This document shows, in pieces, positions 47,339-58,193 of a stretch of DNA of 64,000 nt. A program made the translations under genes and the position numbers. This stretch comes from Saccharomyces mikatae IFO 1815 (Eukaryota; Ascomycota; Saccharomycetes; Saccharomycetales; Saccharomycetaceae): positions 806,001-870,000 of the forward strand of contig NC_079268.1 in assembly GCF_947241705.1 (NCBI RefSeq). The letters run 5' to 3'. How positions within the stretch are numbered: the stretch's first letter is position 1; each line of letters opens with the position of its first letter. A model generated the notes under the pieces. The model saw nothing but the letters and a program-made list of their open reading frames with translations, was not told the origin of the DNA and did not search any database.

Positions 47339-49099
47339 ATGACTACCACCAGTACTTCTGCCTCCCAGCTACAGCAGCACCTGTCGGAAGACAAACCTTG
47401 GCCGCAACTGAGTGGCTGCAACGAAGACGCCCAAACCTTTAAATGCAAATACGTCACTAACCATAACTCATTGGGCGATGGGAATTTCAGTGTGGTGAAA
47501 GAATGTATGAATATACACACAAGGGATTTGTATGCGATGAAGCTTATTAAGAAAAAGACTGTTATAAACAAAATTCAGCTTATTCAAAGGGAATTCGACT
47601 TATTGAGGTTAATAAGCGAGAAAATCAGAGATATGGAAAAGAAGAATGAGCATTCCTTGGACATATTTGAGGGACATCACCATATTTTACAACTTTTCGA
47701 CTATTTTGAAACTGCAGACAACATTGTACTGATCACTCAACTCTGCCAGAAGGGTGACCTGTATGAAAAAATCGTTGAAAATCAGTCTTTGGACCTCGAG
47801 ACTCAAGTTACATCATATTGCGCCTGTTTAGTAAGTGTCCTGGAGTTTTTACATTCGCAAGGTATTGTTCACAGAGATTTGAAGGCAGAAAATGTTTTAT
47901 TTAGATTAAGGGTGAACGAAAGCGAAAAAAACCTACAAGGTGAACACCATGGAGATTTCAAGTACGATCTTTTGGCACATGATTTAGTTCTCGCCGATTT
48001 TGGACTTGCTGCCGAATTTAACACAACGAAGGTAAACTCTTTAAAAGAGTTTGTCGGGACTATCTCATACATTGCTCCCGAAATCGTAAAATGTAAAGGT
48101 GTCGGTGACATGACTCCTGATCAAGTTGACAAATTAGAGAAGTATGGCTGTCCAGTCGATATATGGGCTCTCGGTGTGTTGACATATTTTATGGCATTCG
48201 GTTATACACCTTTCGATTGTACTACGGACGACGAGACTCTGGAATGTATTTCCAAATGCGACTATTATGTCGATGAACAGATGATGCATGACCCCAAATA
48301 CGAACAGTTTTGGAATTTTGTCCAATGCTGTTTTACCGTCGATCCTACCGTTAGGCGTTCTGCCACCAATTTAAAGCAGCACCCTTTTATCAAGAATTAT
48401 TTTGCTACTTCAAATTCTCTACACTCGAAGGACACACCGAACTTCGCCTTTAACCCGACAATCAGAAGAGTATCTTCTACGGCGTCCATGCACACTTTAA
48501 GGTCTCCGTCGAAATCGAGAAAGACAACTACTTTGGCATATTTAAATATGGATGGCGGTTCCTCAGAAACCTCTACTGCTTTTAGCAGCAAGATGGATTT
48601 GCCTGACCTTTACGTTGACAGAACCATTAACTCTCGTGAACGATCACTAAATAGAATCAGAGACACTCTGAAGAAAACACTGTCCATGACATCGCTTAAG
48701 TCTGCGGGTACATTTGATTATCTTCATGCCAATAAAAATGGTACTTCATTATCATCATCCAAATCTGGACTTGTGAAAAAAAATTCGACATTCGTTTTGG
48801 ATCCTAAGCCACCGAAGAATAGTTTGATGAATGGTTGCTTTAGTACTACACCAGAATCCCGCTCAAATTTTGATACCCCTAAAAATCTATCCAGACAAGG
48901 CTCCTCTACTAGTGTAAAGAAATACGTTAATGAGGTAGACTTGCTTCTAACACCACGGACAGCTTCGATGAGCAGTAATGATACCACAGCTATCAACGAT
49001 AACGATATCAATAACGATAAGAATTCTGCAAGAAAACATACAGCTTCATTCCAGGTGAATGTTGATGATTCTGATGGTGATGAAACCATGCATATATAG
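47339..49099 (+). CDS. TDA1: Tda1, protein kinase of the glucose response
   Basis: A 586-residue protein, the usual length. Tda1 phosphorylates hexokinase Hxk2 at Ser15 when glucose is low. Kinase motifs are the glycine loop LGDGNFSVV (45-53), the ATP lysine K68, HRDLKAEN (178-185), DFG (220-222), and an APE equivalent in YIAPEIV. A loop of some 20 residues is inserted between HRDLKAENVLF and DFG. The C-terminal third is Ser/Thr-rich, with many potential phosphosites. The open frame begins 27 bases earlier at a GTG, which is not used in yeast; 47339 is the first ATG. Confidence 0.95.
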   Translation: MTTTSTSASQLQQHLSEDKPWPQLSGCNEDAQTFKCKYVTNHNSLGDGNFSVVKECMNIHTRDLYAMKLIKKKTVINKIQLIQREFDLLRLISEKIRDMEKKNEHSLDIFEGHHHILQLFDYFETADNIVLITQLCQKGDLYEKIVENQSLDLETQVTSYCACLVSVLEFLHSQGIVHRDLKAENVLFRLRVNESEKNLQGEHHGDFKYDLLAHDLVLADFGLAAEFNTTKVNSLKEFVGTISYIAPEIVKCKGVGDMTPDQVDKLEKYGCPVDIWALGVLTYFMAFGYTPFDCTTDDETLECISKCDYYVDEQMMHDPKYEQFWNFVQCCFTVDPTVRRSATNLKQHPFIKNYFATSNSLHSKDTPNFAFNPTIRRVSSTASMHTLRSPSKSRKTTTLAYLNMDGGSSETSTAFSSKMDLPDLYVDRTINSRERSLNRIRDTLKKTLSMTSLKSAGTFDYLHANKNGTSLSSSKSGLVKKNSTFVLDPKPPKNSLMNGCFSTTPESRSNFDTPKNLSRQGSSTSVKKYVNEVDLLLTPRTASMSSNDTTAINDNDINNDKNSARKHTASFQVNVDDSDGDETMHI

Positions 49100-49316
49100 T
49101 ATGATACCACATTTTGCCTTTTTTTCTCATCGCTGGATTGACATTCTTAATGAAGTTTACGATTAATTATTCTTTGGTAAAAATTAAATATAAATGTACT
49201 ATATAAGTAAAAATGGGGAATTAGGAAACTTGAAACTTGTTGTAGAGGTGGAAATGAAAAGTATCACGTTTTACTGAACATTGCTTCCTTACTATGGTTA
49301 AATTTCGCTTATAATA

Positions 49317-49323
49317 TTACCCG
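49317..49323 (+). promoter_or_regulatory. Putative Reb1 site upstream of GOT1
   Basis: TTACCCG lies 140 bp before the GOT1 ATG in the 363-bp spacer between TDA1 and GOT1. The rest of that spacer (49100-49462) shows only the TDA1 3' end and no other gene. Confidence 0.5.
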
Positions 49324-49462
49324 CGTGTTCTTTTCGGACATTGGAAAAATACCCATCCAAACAAAATTAAGATGAGTTACGATGCATAGGAACTTGCCCT
49401 CTCTATTTGATATGTGCACAATCTAACCCATTAATCATTTAGTTTGTTCATTATCGTGTAAA

Positions 49463-49959
49463 ATGTGGCTCACAGAGGCTCAGAGTATGTTTGTAACATT
49501 TTAGAGGCATATTGCTCTCCCAGAAATCTTGATTTCTTTATCACTAACTTTTGCGTTTCATTAGAATTTGGTGTGGCCTTCACTTTTGGTGGTTTTCTCT
49601 TCTTTTTGTTTGGTATATTTACTTTCTTTGATCGTGCATTATTAGCCTTGGGCAATGTTTTGTTTTTAATAGGAGTAATCTTAATTATCGGTTCGCAAAA
49701 GACATATATTTTTTTCACTAGACCAAATAAAAGACGCGGCTCTCTGTTCTTCCTAGTTGGTGCCTTTTTGATATTATTAAAATGGACTTTTTCTGGCTTC
49801 ATAATCGAATCACTGGGTATTATAGGCTTGTTTGGTGATTTTTTCGGCGTTATCGTTCAATTTTTGAGTTCAATGCCAATAATTGGTCCCATACTTTCTC
49901 ACCCTACAGTCGCTCCAATAATAGATAAATTAGCCGGTGTGAGAGTTCTGCCAGTATAA
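49463..49959 (+). CDS. GOT1: Got1, Golgi transport membrane protein (two exons)
   Basis: Exon 1 is 49463-49484 (MWLTEAQ plus one base) and exon 2 is 49565-49959. Spliced, they give 138 residues, the exact S. cerevisiae length, with codon AAG/AAA-type Lys8 split by the intron. Got1 is a tetra-spanning protein of early Golgi and COPII vesicles that assists ER-Golgi fusion. Hydrophobic segments lie at about 9-30, 32-50, 67-85 and 88-110. Reading unspliced from the 5' end of the long open frame gives a spurious N-terminus, which is why the intron matters. The S. cerevisiae gene is also spliced. Confidence 0.95.
49485..49564 (+). other. GOT1 intron
   Basis: An 80-base intron with 5' splice site GTATGT, branch sequence CACTAAC at 49542-49548 (branch A at 49547) and 3' splice site TAG at 49562-49564. 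The branch box departs from the canonical TACTAAC at its first base only. The branch-to-3'-site distance is about 17 bases. Confidence 0.92.
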
Positions 49960-50065
49960 TGGTACATCTTCGTGTATGCATATCATAGATAATCTTTTTG
50001 AACATTCTATAGGTATAAACTAAAAAACAAATAATATTTACATGGTTATCACTTTCCTCATGCGT

Positions 50066-51460
50066 CTAGGATAACGATTCGACAAAATCTAATACTGTAG
50101 AATCATCACCATATTGGCCTACTATCTGCAAAGCAATTGGAGTCTTTTCTTTCAGGGGGATTGAGAGACTCGGTAGGCCCGCCAGTGACATGGGGACTGT
50201 GAAAACGTCGTTGATATACGAATTAGTTGGAGATTTTGTTTCCTCTTCTCCAAACTCCTTTATGGACTCAGGAAGCTTGGATGATGTAGGTACCAGCAGT
50301 ATATCTAAGCCTTCCGGATTTCCTTGAAAATTAGTCAAAACATTCGGAAATTCGAAAATACTGTCAAACTCATCAACTAAATCTACTCGTAGTCTTTCAG
50401 CTTTAATAAAGTTGTTTTTAAATGCATCTGAACAGAGATTATAATTACCCAAAATGATTCTATTCTTAACTTCTATTCCAAATTCAGACCTAGTGGGTGC
50501 AAATAAAATACCGTCTTTTATATCAATTTCAGAATCTCTGTATCCATATCTGATGCCGTCATACCTTGATAAATTGGATGCTGCTTCGGCTGGTGATAGG
50601 GTATAGTAGATGGGTAAACTGTTTTTTACTGACGGAATGGACACAGGATATATTTTATGTCCTAAGTTTGCCAGTTTCTTTAGGAAAGCAAAGTACAATT
50701 CGTGGAACTCCTTGGGCAGACTTTCATGGTTGAATTCCTCTACAATTCCTATTTTTAAGTGATTCTTAGTTTTCTTATTCTTTTCTATTAGCTCACGCAG
50801 TTCCACGCTCAAGGAAGTGGGATCTTTCTTATCGTATTTATCCAGAGTATTGAACACTTTTTGTAAGACCTTTATTTCCTTACTTAGTATGCCAACAGTG
50901 TCTAAAGATTGAGAATACGCTATTACACCAAACCTTGACAAGCGTCCATAGGACGGCTTGAAACCCAAAACGGATCCATAGCACGCTGGTAATCTAACAG
51001 AGCCACCGGTGTCGGTTCCCAGAGCAAAATCTACGAGATCGCAAGCAACACTAGCAGCAGCTCCCGAAGACGAACCACCCATTATCTTCTTGTCTTCTTG
51101 AGGATATAATGGATTGATCACAGGTCCTTTTATTGAATGAATCCCTCCTGATCCCATTCCAAATTCATCTAAATTAGTCTTACCTAAGATATGCACACCT
51201 GCTTGTTTTAGTAATTTTACTACTGTTGCATCAAATGGGGATCGGAAATTCTCAAGGATACGTGAGCCGCATGTAGTTGGAAGGTCCTTCGTAACTATAT
51301 TGTCCTTAATACTGACAACGTAATTTGTCAATGTTTCGTTCTTTCCTTCCTTGTTTTTCGTTTTATAGGGCGATGGGTTGATGCTGGTGAATATGTTATA
51401 TTTTGATTGTAGGCTGGATAATCTTTCAACTGATTCTCTTAAGGACCGTTTTAGCGGCAT
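50066..51460 (-). CDS. HER2: Her2 (GatA), mitochondrial Glu-tRNA(Gln) amidotransferase subunit A
   Basis: A 464-residue protein, the exact usual length. In the GatFAB complex it converts mischarged Glu-tRNA(Gln) to Gln-tRNA(Gln) in mitochondria. The amidase Ser-Ser-Lys triad is visible: K52 in SIKDNI, S130 in [12 protein letters not shown], and S154 in [10 protein letters not shown]. The open frame runs 51 bases further upstream but begins with GTG; the ATG at 51460 gives [10 protein letters not shown], the family start. The protein has no glutamine-tunnel oddities that I can see. Confidence 0.95.
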   Translation of the reverse strand: MPLKRSLRESVERLSSLQSKYNIFTSINPSPYKTKNKEGKNETLTNYVVSIKDNIVTKDLPTTCGSRILENFRSPFDATVVKLLKQAGVHILGKTNLDEFGMGSGGIHSIKGPVINPLYPQEDKKIMGGSSSGAAASVACDLVDFALGTDTGGSVRLPACYGSVLGFKPSYGRLSRFGVIAYSQSLDTVGILSKEIKVLQKVFNTLDKYDKKDPTSLSVELRELIEKNKKTKNHLKIGIVEEFNHESLPKEFHELYFAFLKKLANLGHKIYPVSIPSVKNSLPIYYTLSPAEAASNLSRYDGIRYGYRDSEIDIKDGILFAPTRSEFGIEVKNRIILGNYNLCSDAFKNNFIKAERLRVDLVDEFDSIFEFPNVLTNFQGNPEGLDILLVPTSSKLPESIKEFGEEETKSPTNSYINDVFTVPMSLAGLPSLSIPLKEKTPIALQIVGQYGDDSTVLDFVESLS

Positions 51461-51627
51461 TGTTCTATAAGTAGAGTTTGCGTTCCAGTTGAACGTTTGT
51501 CTTCTTAACACAAGTAAAGGCTACTATGAATATATAGGTATACTTTTATTTTTCTGGGAGCCTATGTATTACGAAAAAAAGTACATAAAAGTCATGTATC
51601 TGAGAAAGGTAAAGAATTGTTTGGTTA

Positions 51628-52764
51628 ATGAATGTCATAGACTTGAGTGATTCAGCCATCAATGTGGACTATGATAGTTTGATTTGCATTGATGAAGAAG
51701 AATCACAAGAAGTTTTCGAAAATGAAGTGAAGGAAGATGAACAACAGGAAGAGCGGAAACAAGCGTCTCCAAGAAATGATGAGCTTATCGTAGAACCAAG
51801 CCGTGATGTTGAGAGTTTGAGAAGAGCTATAAAAGATCAGTTGCTCCTCAAGGTACATAGGCAGAGCCAACTAGATATTAGTGATGTAAAGAAGGTGAGT
51901 AGCGATGAAGAGGATGAAAACCGGCAACAGAAACTAGAAAGAATAAGACAGGAATTAGAGAAATTGAGAGTGGAAGAATTAACTCCTGAAACACAAACCG
52001 AAATCAAAGAACTGTGCGAGCTTCAGTCAAAGTTGGCGATAAAGTCATCCATTAGACTCGGTAACTTGAGAAAGAAGCTCATTGGAAAGAACAAAGGCCA
52101 AGATGCCGTGATATTGCCAAATATAACTCTAGATACAGCGACCATGATAAGGTTACAAAAACTAGATCAGAGAATGTCTGAAATGGAACATTACGTTGGC
52201 GCTCCAGATGCTCTGGAGAACGAAGAAGATAGGAAATCGATTAATAGCAAAGTGAATGAGCTATATAGGAACATTCAACTTTTACAAGACGATGGTAAGG
52301 AAGGGGGGAAGTTGCAAAAATTCAGAGATAGGTTGGTGGAACTGAACGAAGATTTTGAAAACTCACTGTTAGGTAAAAAAATGCAACGAGACCTGAGATT
52401 GAGAGATGAAACCGTGAAAAAGGTTATCAAGCCCGAGAGTAAGATAAAAGAAATAAATAGCATATATGCTATGCTCAAACAGTATCAAGATTCGCTGCCG
52501 TTGTTGGCTGAGCGGATGAAAAGTCTAAATAAAATGAACAACAGAGTGGTAGAAGTCTACGAAGCTACAAAATTGTTGGATTCACAAATAACAAACGTCC
52601 GAGAACAAGAACGATTATGGATAAAAACTTTGAACGACTTGGATAAGAAATTTGATGAACAAGAGGTAAAAATTCGTCAAAACATGGATGAGATTAGACG
52701 CAAAATCGACTCTCTCGAAGACAAAGCTTTACAGAGAAGTAGCAAACAAGAGATGGAGAAATAG
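51628..52764 (+). CDS. JNM1: Jnm1, dynamitin subunit of dynactin
   Basis: A 378-residue protein; the S. cerevisiae form is about 373. It is the yeast p50 dynamitin, anchoring the dynactin shoulder and needed for dynein-driven spindle positioning. It is highly charged and largely helical, with coiled-coil stretches at about 100-140 (RQQKLERIRQELEKLRVEEL), 215-250 and 300-378. The acidic N-terminus (MNVIDLSDSAINVDYD) contains the Arp1-binding region. It is divergent from HER2 and convergent with YMR295C. DYN3, a dynein subunit gene, lies 6 kb further on. Confidence 0.94.
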   Translation: MNVIDLSDSAINVDYDSLICIDEEESQEVFENEVKEDEQQEERKQASPRNDELIVEPSRDVESLRRAIKDQLLLKVHRQSQLDISDVKKVSSDEEDENRQQKLERIRQELEKLRVEELTPETQTEIKELCELQSKLAIKSSIRLGNLRKKLIGKNKGQDAVILPNITLDTATMIRLQKLDQRMSEMEHYVGAPDALENEEDRKSINSKVNELYRNIQLLQDDGKEGGKLQKFRDRLVELNEDFENSLLGKKMQRDLRLRDETVKKVIKPESKIKEINSIYAMLKQYQDSLPLLAERMKSLNKMNNRVVEVYEATKLLDSQITNVREQERLWIKTLNDLDKKFDEQEVKIRQNMDEIRRKIDSLEDKALQRSSKQEMEK

Positions 52765-52934
52765 TTCTTATAAAACCAATAAATTTTTACTGTGAATTTT
52801 TTTGTATCCATGTAACAAAAAAATAGAAAAATATGTGTATGTATAGTAAGTAATAATATGAAATATCCAAAAATACGAGAGGAGAAAAAACAGAAATAAT
52901 CATAAAAATAAATTGTCTCTTGGGTATCTGCTGC

Positions 52935-53528
52935 TTATTTCTTCTTCATTCTACCAAAGAATCCCTTTTTCTTCTTCTTTTGCTTTTCTTCAGTCTGTAC
53001 GTGCTGTTGTGGTTGATACACTGCTTGTTCACCATACATTTGACTCGAAGCACCACCTGCTTGTTGAGGCATACCGTTGGCATCATAAGTCACAGCAGCA
53101 CCAAACATGGGAAAATCAGGTCTTACGCGGAACCCATAGGTTGGTGTCTCTAACTGTTGGGCCCAGACAGGATCTCCGGAGACGGCATACTCGAAGCTTC
53201 TTATAGTGTCCAAAGGTCTTTCGTCTCTTGCTCTGGTTGGATTCGATATATCAGCTTGTGTGATTGGTTGGCCGAAAACATCACATAAAACATGACCTTC
53301 TTCATTGGAAAAATAAGATTGCCTGTTCATGTTATCGTGAAAGGTGTCGGCTGCTTGTTCAAAAGGCTGCGCTTCCTGAACAGCATCTAGAATAGGATCA
53401 GCAACAGAAGCAGTACGCATCTTTAACCTTGCCTTGTCATCTTCAGAAATCTTCACATCTGAGGCACGGTTCACTCCTTCGTTATCACTCGTGTTACTAA
53501 CACCAGATTTTTTTCTAAAGTGCATCAT
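52935..53528 (-). CDS. YMR295C orthologue, cortical protein of poorly known function
   Basis: A 197-residue protein, the same length as S. cerevisiae YMR295C. Identification is by sequence and position. It is associated with plasma membrane or bud in S. cerevisiae localisation data, and YGR273C is the paralogue. The middle (about 95-150; FEYAVSGDPVWAQQLETPTY, then GFRVRPDFPMFGAAVTYDA) is the conserved core. The N-terminus is polar and disordered. The C-terminus is a short basic-aromatic tail (KKKKKGFFGRMKKK) that could contact membrane. There is no catalytic motif and no transmembrane segment. Two Met codons begin the frame. Confidence 0.85.
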   Translation of the reverse strand: MMHFRKKSGVSNTSDNEGVNRASDVKISEDDKARLKMRTASVADPILDAVQEAQPFEQAADTFHDNMNRQSYFSNEEGHVLCDVFGQPITQADISNPTRARDERPLDTIRSFEYAVSGDPVWAQQLETPTYGFRVRPDFPMFGAAVTYDANGMPQQAGGASSQMYGEQAVYQPQQHVQTEEKQKKKKKGFFGRMKKK

Positions 53529-53856
53529 ATTGCCTTAGTGTGCTGTTTACTTTCGTTTGGTATTTGCTATGCTTTTAGTGCTAGCTTTGCTTGATAAAAC
53601 TGATCAACACCTGAAACAACGTGACACGAAATCACTCCTTTCTTTTCTATTAATTGATAAACAAATAAATAAATAATACAGGCTGCTTTGCCTCGATGGT
53701 ACGAAGAAAAAAAGACCACTTCGGGTCCGAAAATTTTTAACATATTCTAGGCGCCGTGCACCACGTCAATTTGACACAGAGATCGTGCTACGATTATTGG
53801 TATTATTGTATAAATATTTATATATACATGCGTGTGCATATACTAATTTTCTATTT
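53529..53856. other. Spacer between LCB1 and YMR295C
   Basis: A 328-bp spacer with the YMR295C promoter on the left and the LCB1 3' end on the right. No other feature was recognised. Confidence 0.4.
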
Positions 53857-55533
53857 TTATTTATTAGTTTCTTGGCAACAGGCAACGATGGATTGCTTGA
53901 CACTTTCGCAAGCGTCTTTGAGTTCCTCTGGGGACATGGCAGCGTTACAGCAGATTTTCAAGCTAGGGACGATTGGTAGCGTCTCCTGTTTCAGAACAAT
54001 GGTATTTCTTGTGATGAGTACATTATAATTGATAAGGGCATGATCAACTATAGCTTGCAGGAATTTTTCCTCTTCTTCGTAGGGTTCAATGTATTTGTTT
54101 GTGTGGGACTTTTTTTGCAAGGCTGACATAGTTTCGAAGAGTTGCTCGCAGGTGTACCCAAACTTACGAGATCTGTATGCGGGGGTCAGTTGCAAATGAA
54201 GGACAGGAGATACTGGAGAGGACGTGATGACAACATATGGACGCAATGAGTCGTCTGATGCGAAGAATCCATGCAAAGATTTGGATAGTTTTTGCAGCGC
54301 CTGTACAGCGTCGTGGTTCGAGTCCATCAGTTTCAAAACTTTCGAGACAGATGTGACAGTATATGCGGGCAAACAGGCAGAAAAACAGTAGGCGTTGGAG
54401 CCAATGCGCTGGTGAAGACACATAACACTGTCACCGAGCACAAACCCACCCGTGGAGCCCAATGCTGTGGCCATGGACCCAACAGTAATGTCGATGGCGG
54501 TGGCACGATCCATGTTGAAGTGTTCTGACAAACCACGGCCTGTAGCACCAAGAACACCAATGGAAAAAGTTTCGTCCACAAACAGTCTAAACTTGTACTT
54601 GTTTTTCAGCTTGGTCAATTCAGGCAGCGGAGCCAGATCACCTGAGTTATGGAAGATACCTTCGGTGACGATGAATTTTCTCGGAATGGCGGGTGGTTTC
54701 TCAGCTTTTTCTTGTTCTGTCAACTCGTTCAACAAACTTTCTAGCGAATCCATATCGTTGTGGTTGAAGTAGTAGACCGTGGATCTGCTTAGTTGCAAAG
54801 CATTCTGCACTGATAGCGACACTTGATCATCTGCCACGATAACGTCACCACGCTTGGTGAAAGCAGGTAGAACAGAGGGTGCAGCACAAAAGTCTTGCCC
54901 GTACAGCACGGCACCTTGAGTGCCAAAAAACTGAGCTAGGTCATATTCCAATGTGTAGTGAACGTCCTGGTTACCGTAGAACCCGGCGGGCCCACAGGCG
55001 CCCACACCGTAGTTCTTGATGGTGGTCGTCACCACTTCTCTCACGGGCTCTGTAGCAGATAATTGCAAGAAGTTGTTCGAGGCCAAGTTGAAAACGCCGG
55101 TATACTTCTCCTTCAAGTTGTTTCTGGTGATAGTGATATGATTCTGAATGGGCATTTCCATGGTCACCGGTGTCGTGGCAACCCTCCACGATTGCTCATC
55201 AGTGGCGGAAGGGTCGACCAGTGGCTCCGGTTCCCAGTCCTCAATTAGCGCATCGATCTCTTGGGGGGATAGATTGGGCTTTTGTGCCTGTAGACTTTTT
55301 TTCTGCTGTGGCTTGGACAAATAATAAATGATCCCGTACAAAATAAGCCCTATCTCGACCGTGGTTCTGTATGGATCGTCGTGATGCGATTTCTTTATGT
55401 AAGAAACTATGAATTCACCACCGGGAATCTGAATTAGCACCAGATTGAAGTAGTACCATACGTACGACGAGGTAGTCACAATGAACGCTGGAATCGGTAT
55501 CGACTTAGGCAGAACTTCTGGGATGTGTGCCAT
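53857..55533 (-). CDS. LCB1: Lcb1, serine palmitoyltransferase subunit
   Basis: A 558-residue protein, the exact usual length. With Lcb2 it condenses serine and palmitoyl-CoA, the first step of sphingolipid synthesis, in the ER membrane. An N-terminal membrane segment lies at about 50-68 or just before (YRTTVEIGLILYGIIYYLSK). The alpha-oxoamine synthase fold follows, with GVGACGPAGFYGNQDVHYTLE near 177-197 and FVDETFSIGVLGATGRGLSEH near 320-340. As in all Lcb1 proteins, the Lys that would bind pyridoxal phosphate is absent; the cofactor sits on Lcb2. It works upstream of LIP1 and SCS7. Confidence 0.97.
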   Translation of the reverse strand: MAHIPEVLPKSIPIPAFIVTTSSYVWYYFNLVLIQIPGGEFIVSYIKKSHHDDPYRTTVEIGLILYGIIYYLSKPQQKKSLQAQKPNLSPQEIDALIEDWEPEPLVDPSATDEQSWRVATTPVTMEMPIQNHITITRNNLKEKYTGVFNLASNNFLQLSATEPVREVVTTTIKNYGVGACGPAGFYGNQDVHYTLEYDLAQFFGTQGAVLYGQDFCAAPSVLPAFTKRGDVIVADDQVSLSVQNALQLSRSTVYYFNHNDMDSLESLLNELTEQEKAEKPPAIPRKFIVTEGIFHNSGDLAPLPELTKLKNKYKFRLFVDETFSIGVLGATGRGLSEHFNMDRATAIDITVGSMATALGSTGGFVLGDSVMCLHQRIGSNAYCFSACLPAYTVTSVSKVLKLMDSNHDAVQALQKLSKSLHGFFASDDSLRPYVVITSSPVSPVLHLQLTPAYRSRKFGYTCEQLFETMSALQKKSHTNKYIEPYEEEEKFLQAIVDHALINYNVLITRNTIVLKQETLPIVPSLKICCNAAMSPEELKDACESVKQSIVACCQETNK

Positions 55534-56594
55534 TGCGTGTTCTTTTATATGGGAAGGAGAGAAAAAGGATAAATAACCCTACGCGACTGAAATTTATGTA
55601 TTGAACGCCAGGCAGAAGGTTAGAGCGCTGTTATACTATGCTACTCGATGGTTTTGAAAAGATTCTTTGTTCTTCCTTTTCTTTTTCTTTCCTTCTATGC
55701 TTCTCAATCGAATATTCGTTCACTACGGTTAACAGTAGCAAAATGCCCCTATAAGAAAAGAGTGAGTGAAAAATTTGTTAGCAAAAGGCAAAACACAAGA
55801 AGGAAAGAAAAAAAGAAAGTAATATAACAAATTATGGCGCCTTCAAAAAAAAAAAACGCGAAAATAGGTCTCTCGTACATAAAGATATTAACATAGGGCT
55901 TTGGTTGTTTTTTGGACATGTGCCCTAGCTTCTGGGAGGGACTCATTAGGGCACAAACCCCTATTTTCGTACAGCGGTATGTATTTTTATACGGGATATG
56001 TGGCGGTTATTTTTCGTCTTATTATCTTTCTTATGGGTAAAAGGAGTACTACATACTGAATGTTCTTGATGGTCGCAAGCATACTCATCAAGACATTCTT
56101 CCGAATCCGATACACAGCATAATGTATTATCAAAAGTTGTGCACAATATCATAAAATTTGACTGCATTAGTGCATTCGTAGTGAGGGGAAGACGGTTTCT
56201 TAAAATAGTGTACTCATGGCTTGGCCCTCCCAGAAGAGGGACCACACTTCATGGCTTTTTGCGCCGCTTCTGTGTTCTGTTTTCTTGTTTAGCCGTGGTG
56301 ATACTCACCATCCTGTACTCTTGGTCAGACAGCCTTCGTTGGTTGTCCTCTTATTGCTTACTCTCGCTAACCTTGTTTACCATTGAGGCAGGGGTTCTAT
56401 CACCCGCAGGGTCTCAAAGAAGGGGCCCACTAATAAAAGCAAGAGATAAGAATTGCTACAAAAAAGCTCCGAAACATGTCTTCTCCACTTCTTCCTTCCA
56501 GTCTTAACAAGACAAGAGAGAAAGAAAGAGAGAAAGAAATTACTCACTAGAAATTGTTATTTTCTTTCTACTCAGCCTATAAACTACTCACGCT
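55534..56594. other. LCB1-PRC1 divergent intergenic region
   Basis: A 1,061-bp spacer between divergent genes, unusually long for this region. It contains pyrimidine-rich tracts (about 55660-55700), an A10 run near 55845, and a 12-bp inverted repeat (55929-55940 with 56225-56236). Open frames of 94 and 122 codons overlap on opposite strands around 56000-56500 and look like chance frames: neither has recognisable domains. No tRNA or LTR was seen. Confidence 0.4.
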
Positions 56595-58193
56595 ATGAAA
56601 GCATTCACCAGCTTACTATGTGGACTGGGCCTGTCCACGACGCTCGCCACGGCCATCTCATTACAAAGACCGTTGGGTCTAGATAAGGACATTTTGCTGA
56701 AAACTGCAGAAAAGTTTGGTTTGGAGCTAGACCTGGACCATCTCTTGAAGGAGTTGGACTCCAATGTATTGGACGCATGGTCTGAGATAAGCGAACTGTA
56801 CCCAAACCAGATAATGAATCTTCAGACCTCAACCAAGCCAAAGTTCCCGGAAGCAATCAAAACGAAGAAAGATTGGGACTTTGTGGTCAAGAACGACGCA
56901 ATTGAAAACTATCAGCTTCGTGTCAACAAGATCAAGGACCCTAAAATCCTGGGTATCGACCCAGACGTCACACAGTACACGGGTTACTTAGACGTGGAGG
57001 ACGAGGACAAGCATTTTTTCTTCTGGAGCTTCGAAAGTAGAAACGATCCCGCTAAGGACCCGGTCATTCTTTGGTTGAACGGGGGGCCAGGTTGCTCTTC
57101 GCTAACCGGATTGTTCTTCGAATTAGGGCCTTCGTCCATCGGGCCCGACCTGAAACCTATCGGAAACCCTTACTCTTGGAACAGCAATGCCACAGTAATT
57201 TTCCTTGACCAACCTGTCAATGTGGGATTCTCGTATTCTGGGTCCTCAGGTGTGTCCAATACTGTTGCCGCCGGTAAGGACGTCTACAACTTTTTGGAAC
57301 TGTTCTTTGACCAGTTCCCTGAATACGTCAACAAGGGCCAAGATTTCCACATCGCCGGGGAGTCTTATGCTGGCCATTATATTCCCGTTTTTGCCTCTGA
57401 AATTTTGTCTCACAAGGACAGAAACTTTAACTTGACCTCCGTCTTGATCGGTAATGGTCTCACCGACCCATTGACCCAGTACAACTACTATGAGCCAATG
57501 GCCTGTGGTGAAGGTGGCGAACCTTCTGTTTTGCCCTCTGAAGAATGTTCCGCTATGGAAGACTCCTTGGAACGTTGTTTGGGTTTGATAGAGTCCTGCT
57601 ACGACTCCCAGTCAGTCTGGTCTTGTGTTCCAGCCACCATTTATTGTAACAATGCCCAATTGGCTCCTTACCAACGTACCGGCAGGAACGTTTACGACAT
57701 CAGAAAGGATTGTGAAGGCGGCAATTTGTGCTACCCAACTTTACAGGATATCGACGACTACCTAAATCAAGACTACGTTAAGGAAGCTGTCGGTGCTGAG
57801 GTTGACCATTACGAATCGTGTAACTTCGATATCAACAGGAATTTCTTGTTTGCGGGTGACTGGATGAAGCCTTACCATACCGCTGTAACGGATCTTTTGA
57901 ATCAAGACCTGCCCATTTTGGTCTACGCTGGTGACAAGGATTTCATCTGTAACTGGTTAGGCAATAAGGCATGGACCGATGTCTTGCCATGGAAGTACGA
58001 TGAAGAATTTGCAAGCCAAAAAGTCCGTAATTGGACTGCTTCCATCACGGACGAAGTTGCTGGTGAAGTCAAATCCTACAAGCATTTTACCTACTTGAGA
58101 GTTTTCAATGGTGGTCACATGGTTCCGTTCGATGTTCCCGAAAACGCCTTAAGTATGGTTAATGAATGGATCCATGGCGGTTTCTCCTTATAA
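56595..58193 (+). CDS. PRC1: Prc1, vacuolar carboxypeptidase Y
   Basis: A 532-residue preproenzyme, the exact usual length. It has a signal peptide (1-20, [13 protein letters not shown] start). The propeptide carries the Vps10 sorting signal QRPL at 24-27 and is removed around residue 111. The mature serine carboxypeptidase has S257 in GESYAGHY, with Asp449 and His508 expected in DKDFICNW and GGHMVPFD; both motifs are present. The N-glycosylation sequons NAT, NLT and NWT are kept. The mature part is almost unchanged from S. cerevisiae, while the propeptide (30-80) varies more. Confidence 0.98.
   Translation: MKAFTSLLCGLGLSTTLATAISLQRPLGLDKDILLKTAEKFGLELDLDHLLKELDSNVLDAWSEISELYPNQIMNLQTSTKPKFPEAIKTKKDWDFVVKNDAIENYQLRVNKIKDPKILGIDPDVTQYTGYLDVEDEDKHFFFWSFESRNDPAKDPVILWLNGGPGCSSLTGLFFELGPSSIGPDLKPIGNPYSWNSNATVIFLDQPVNVGFSYSGSSGVSNTVAAGKDVYNFLELFFDQFPEYVNKGQDFHIAGESYAGHYIPVFASEILSHKDRNFNLTSVLIGNGLTDPLTQYNYYEPMACGEGGEPSVLPSEECSAMEDSLERCLGLIESCYDSQSVWSCVPATIYCNNAQLAPYQRTGRNVYDIRKDCEGGNLCYPTLQDIDDYLNQDYVKEAVGAEVDHYESCNFDINRNFLFAGDWMKPYHTAVTDLLNQDLPILVYAGDKDFICNWLGNKAWTDVLPWKYDEEFASQKVRNWTASITDEVAGEVKSYKHFTYLRVFNGGHMVPFDVPENALSMVNEWIHGGFSL

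Noticed and set aside
54292-54330. GGTTCGAGTCC resembling a tRNA T-loop
   Set aside because: It lies inside LCB1 coding sequence with no matching acceptor, D or anticodon arms.
56139-56507. 122-codon open frame in the LCB1-PRC1 gap
   Set aside because: No recognisable domain, unlike codon usage of neighbouring genes, and it overlaps another chance frame on the opposite strand. The gap itself is kept as a finding.
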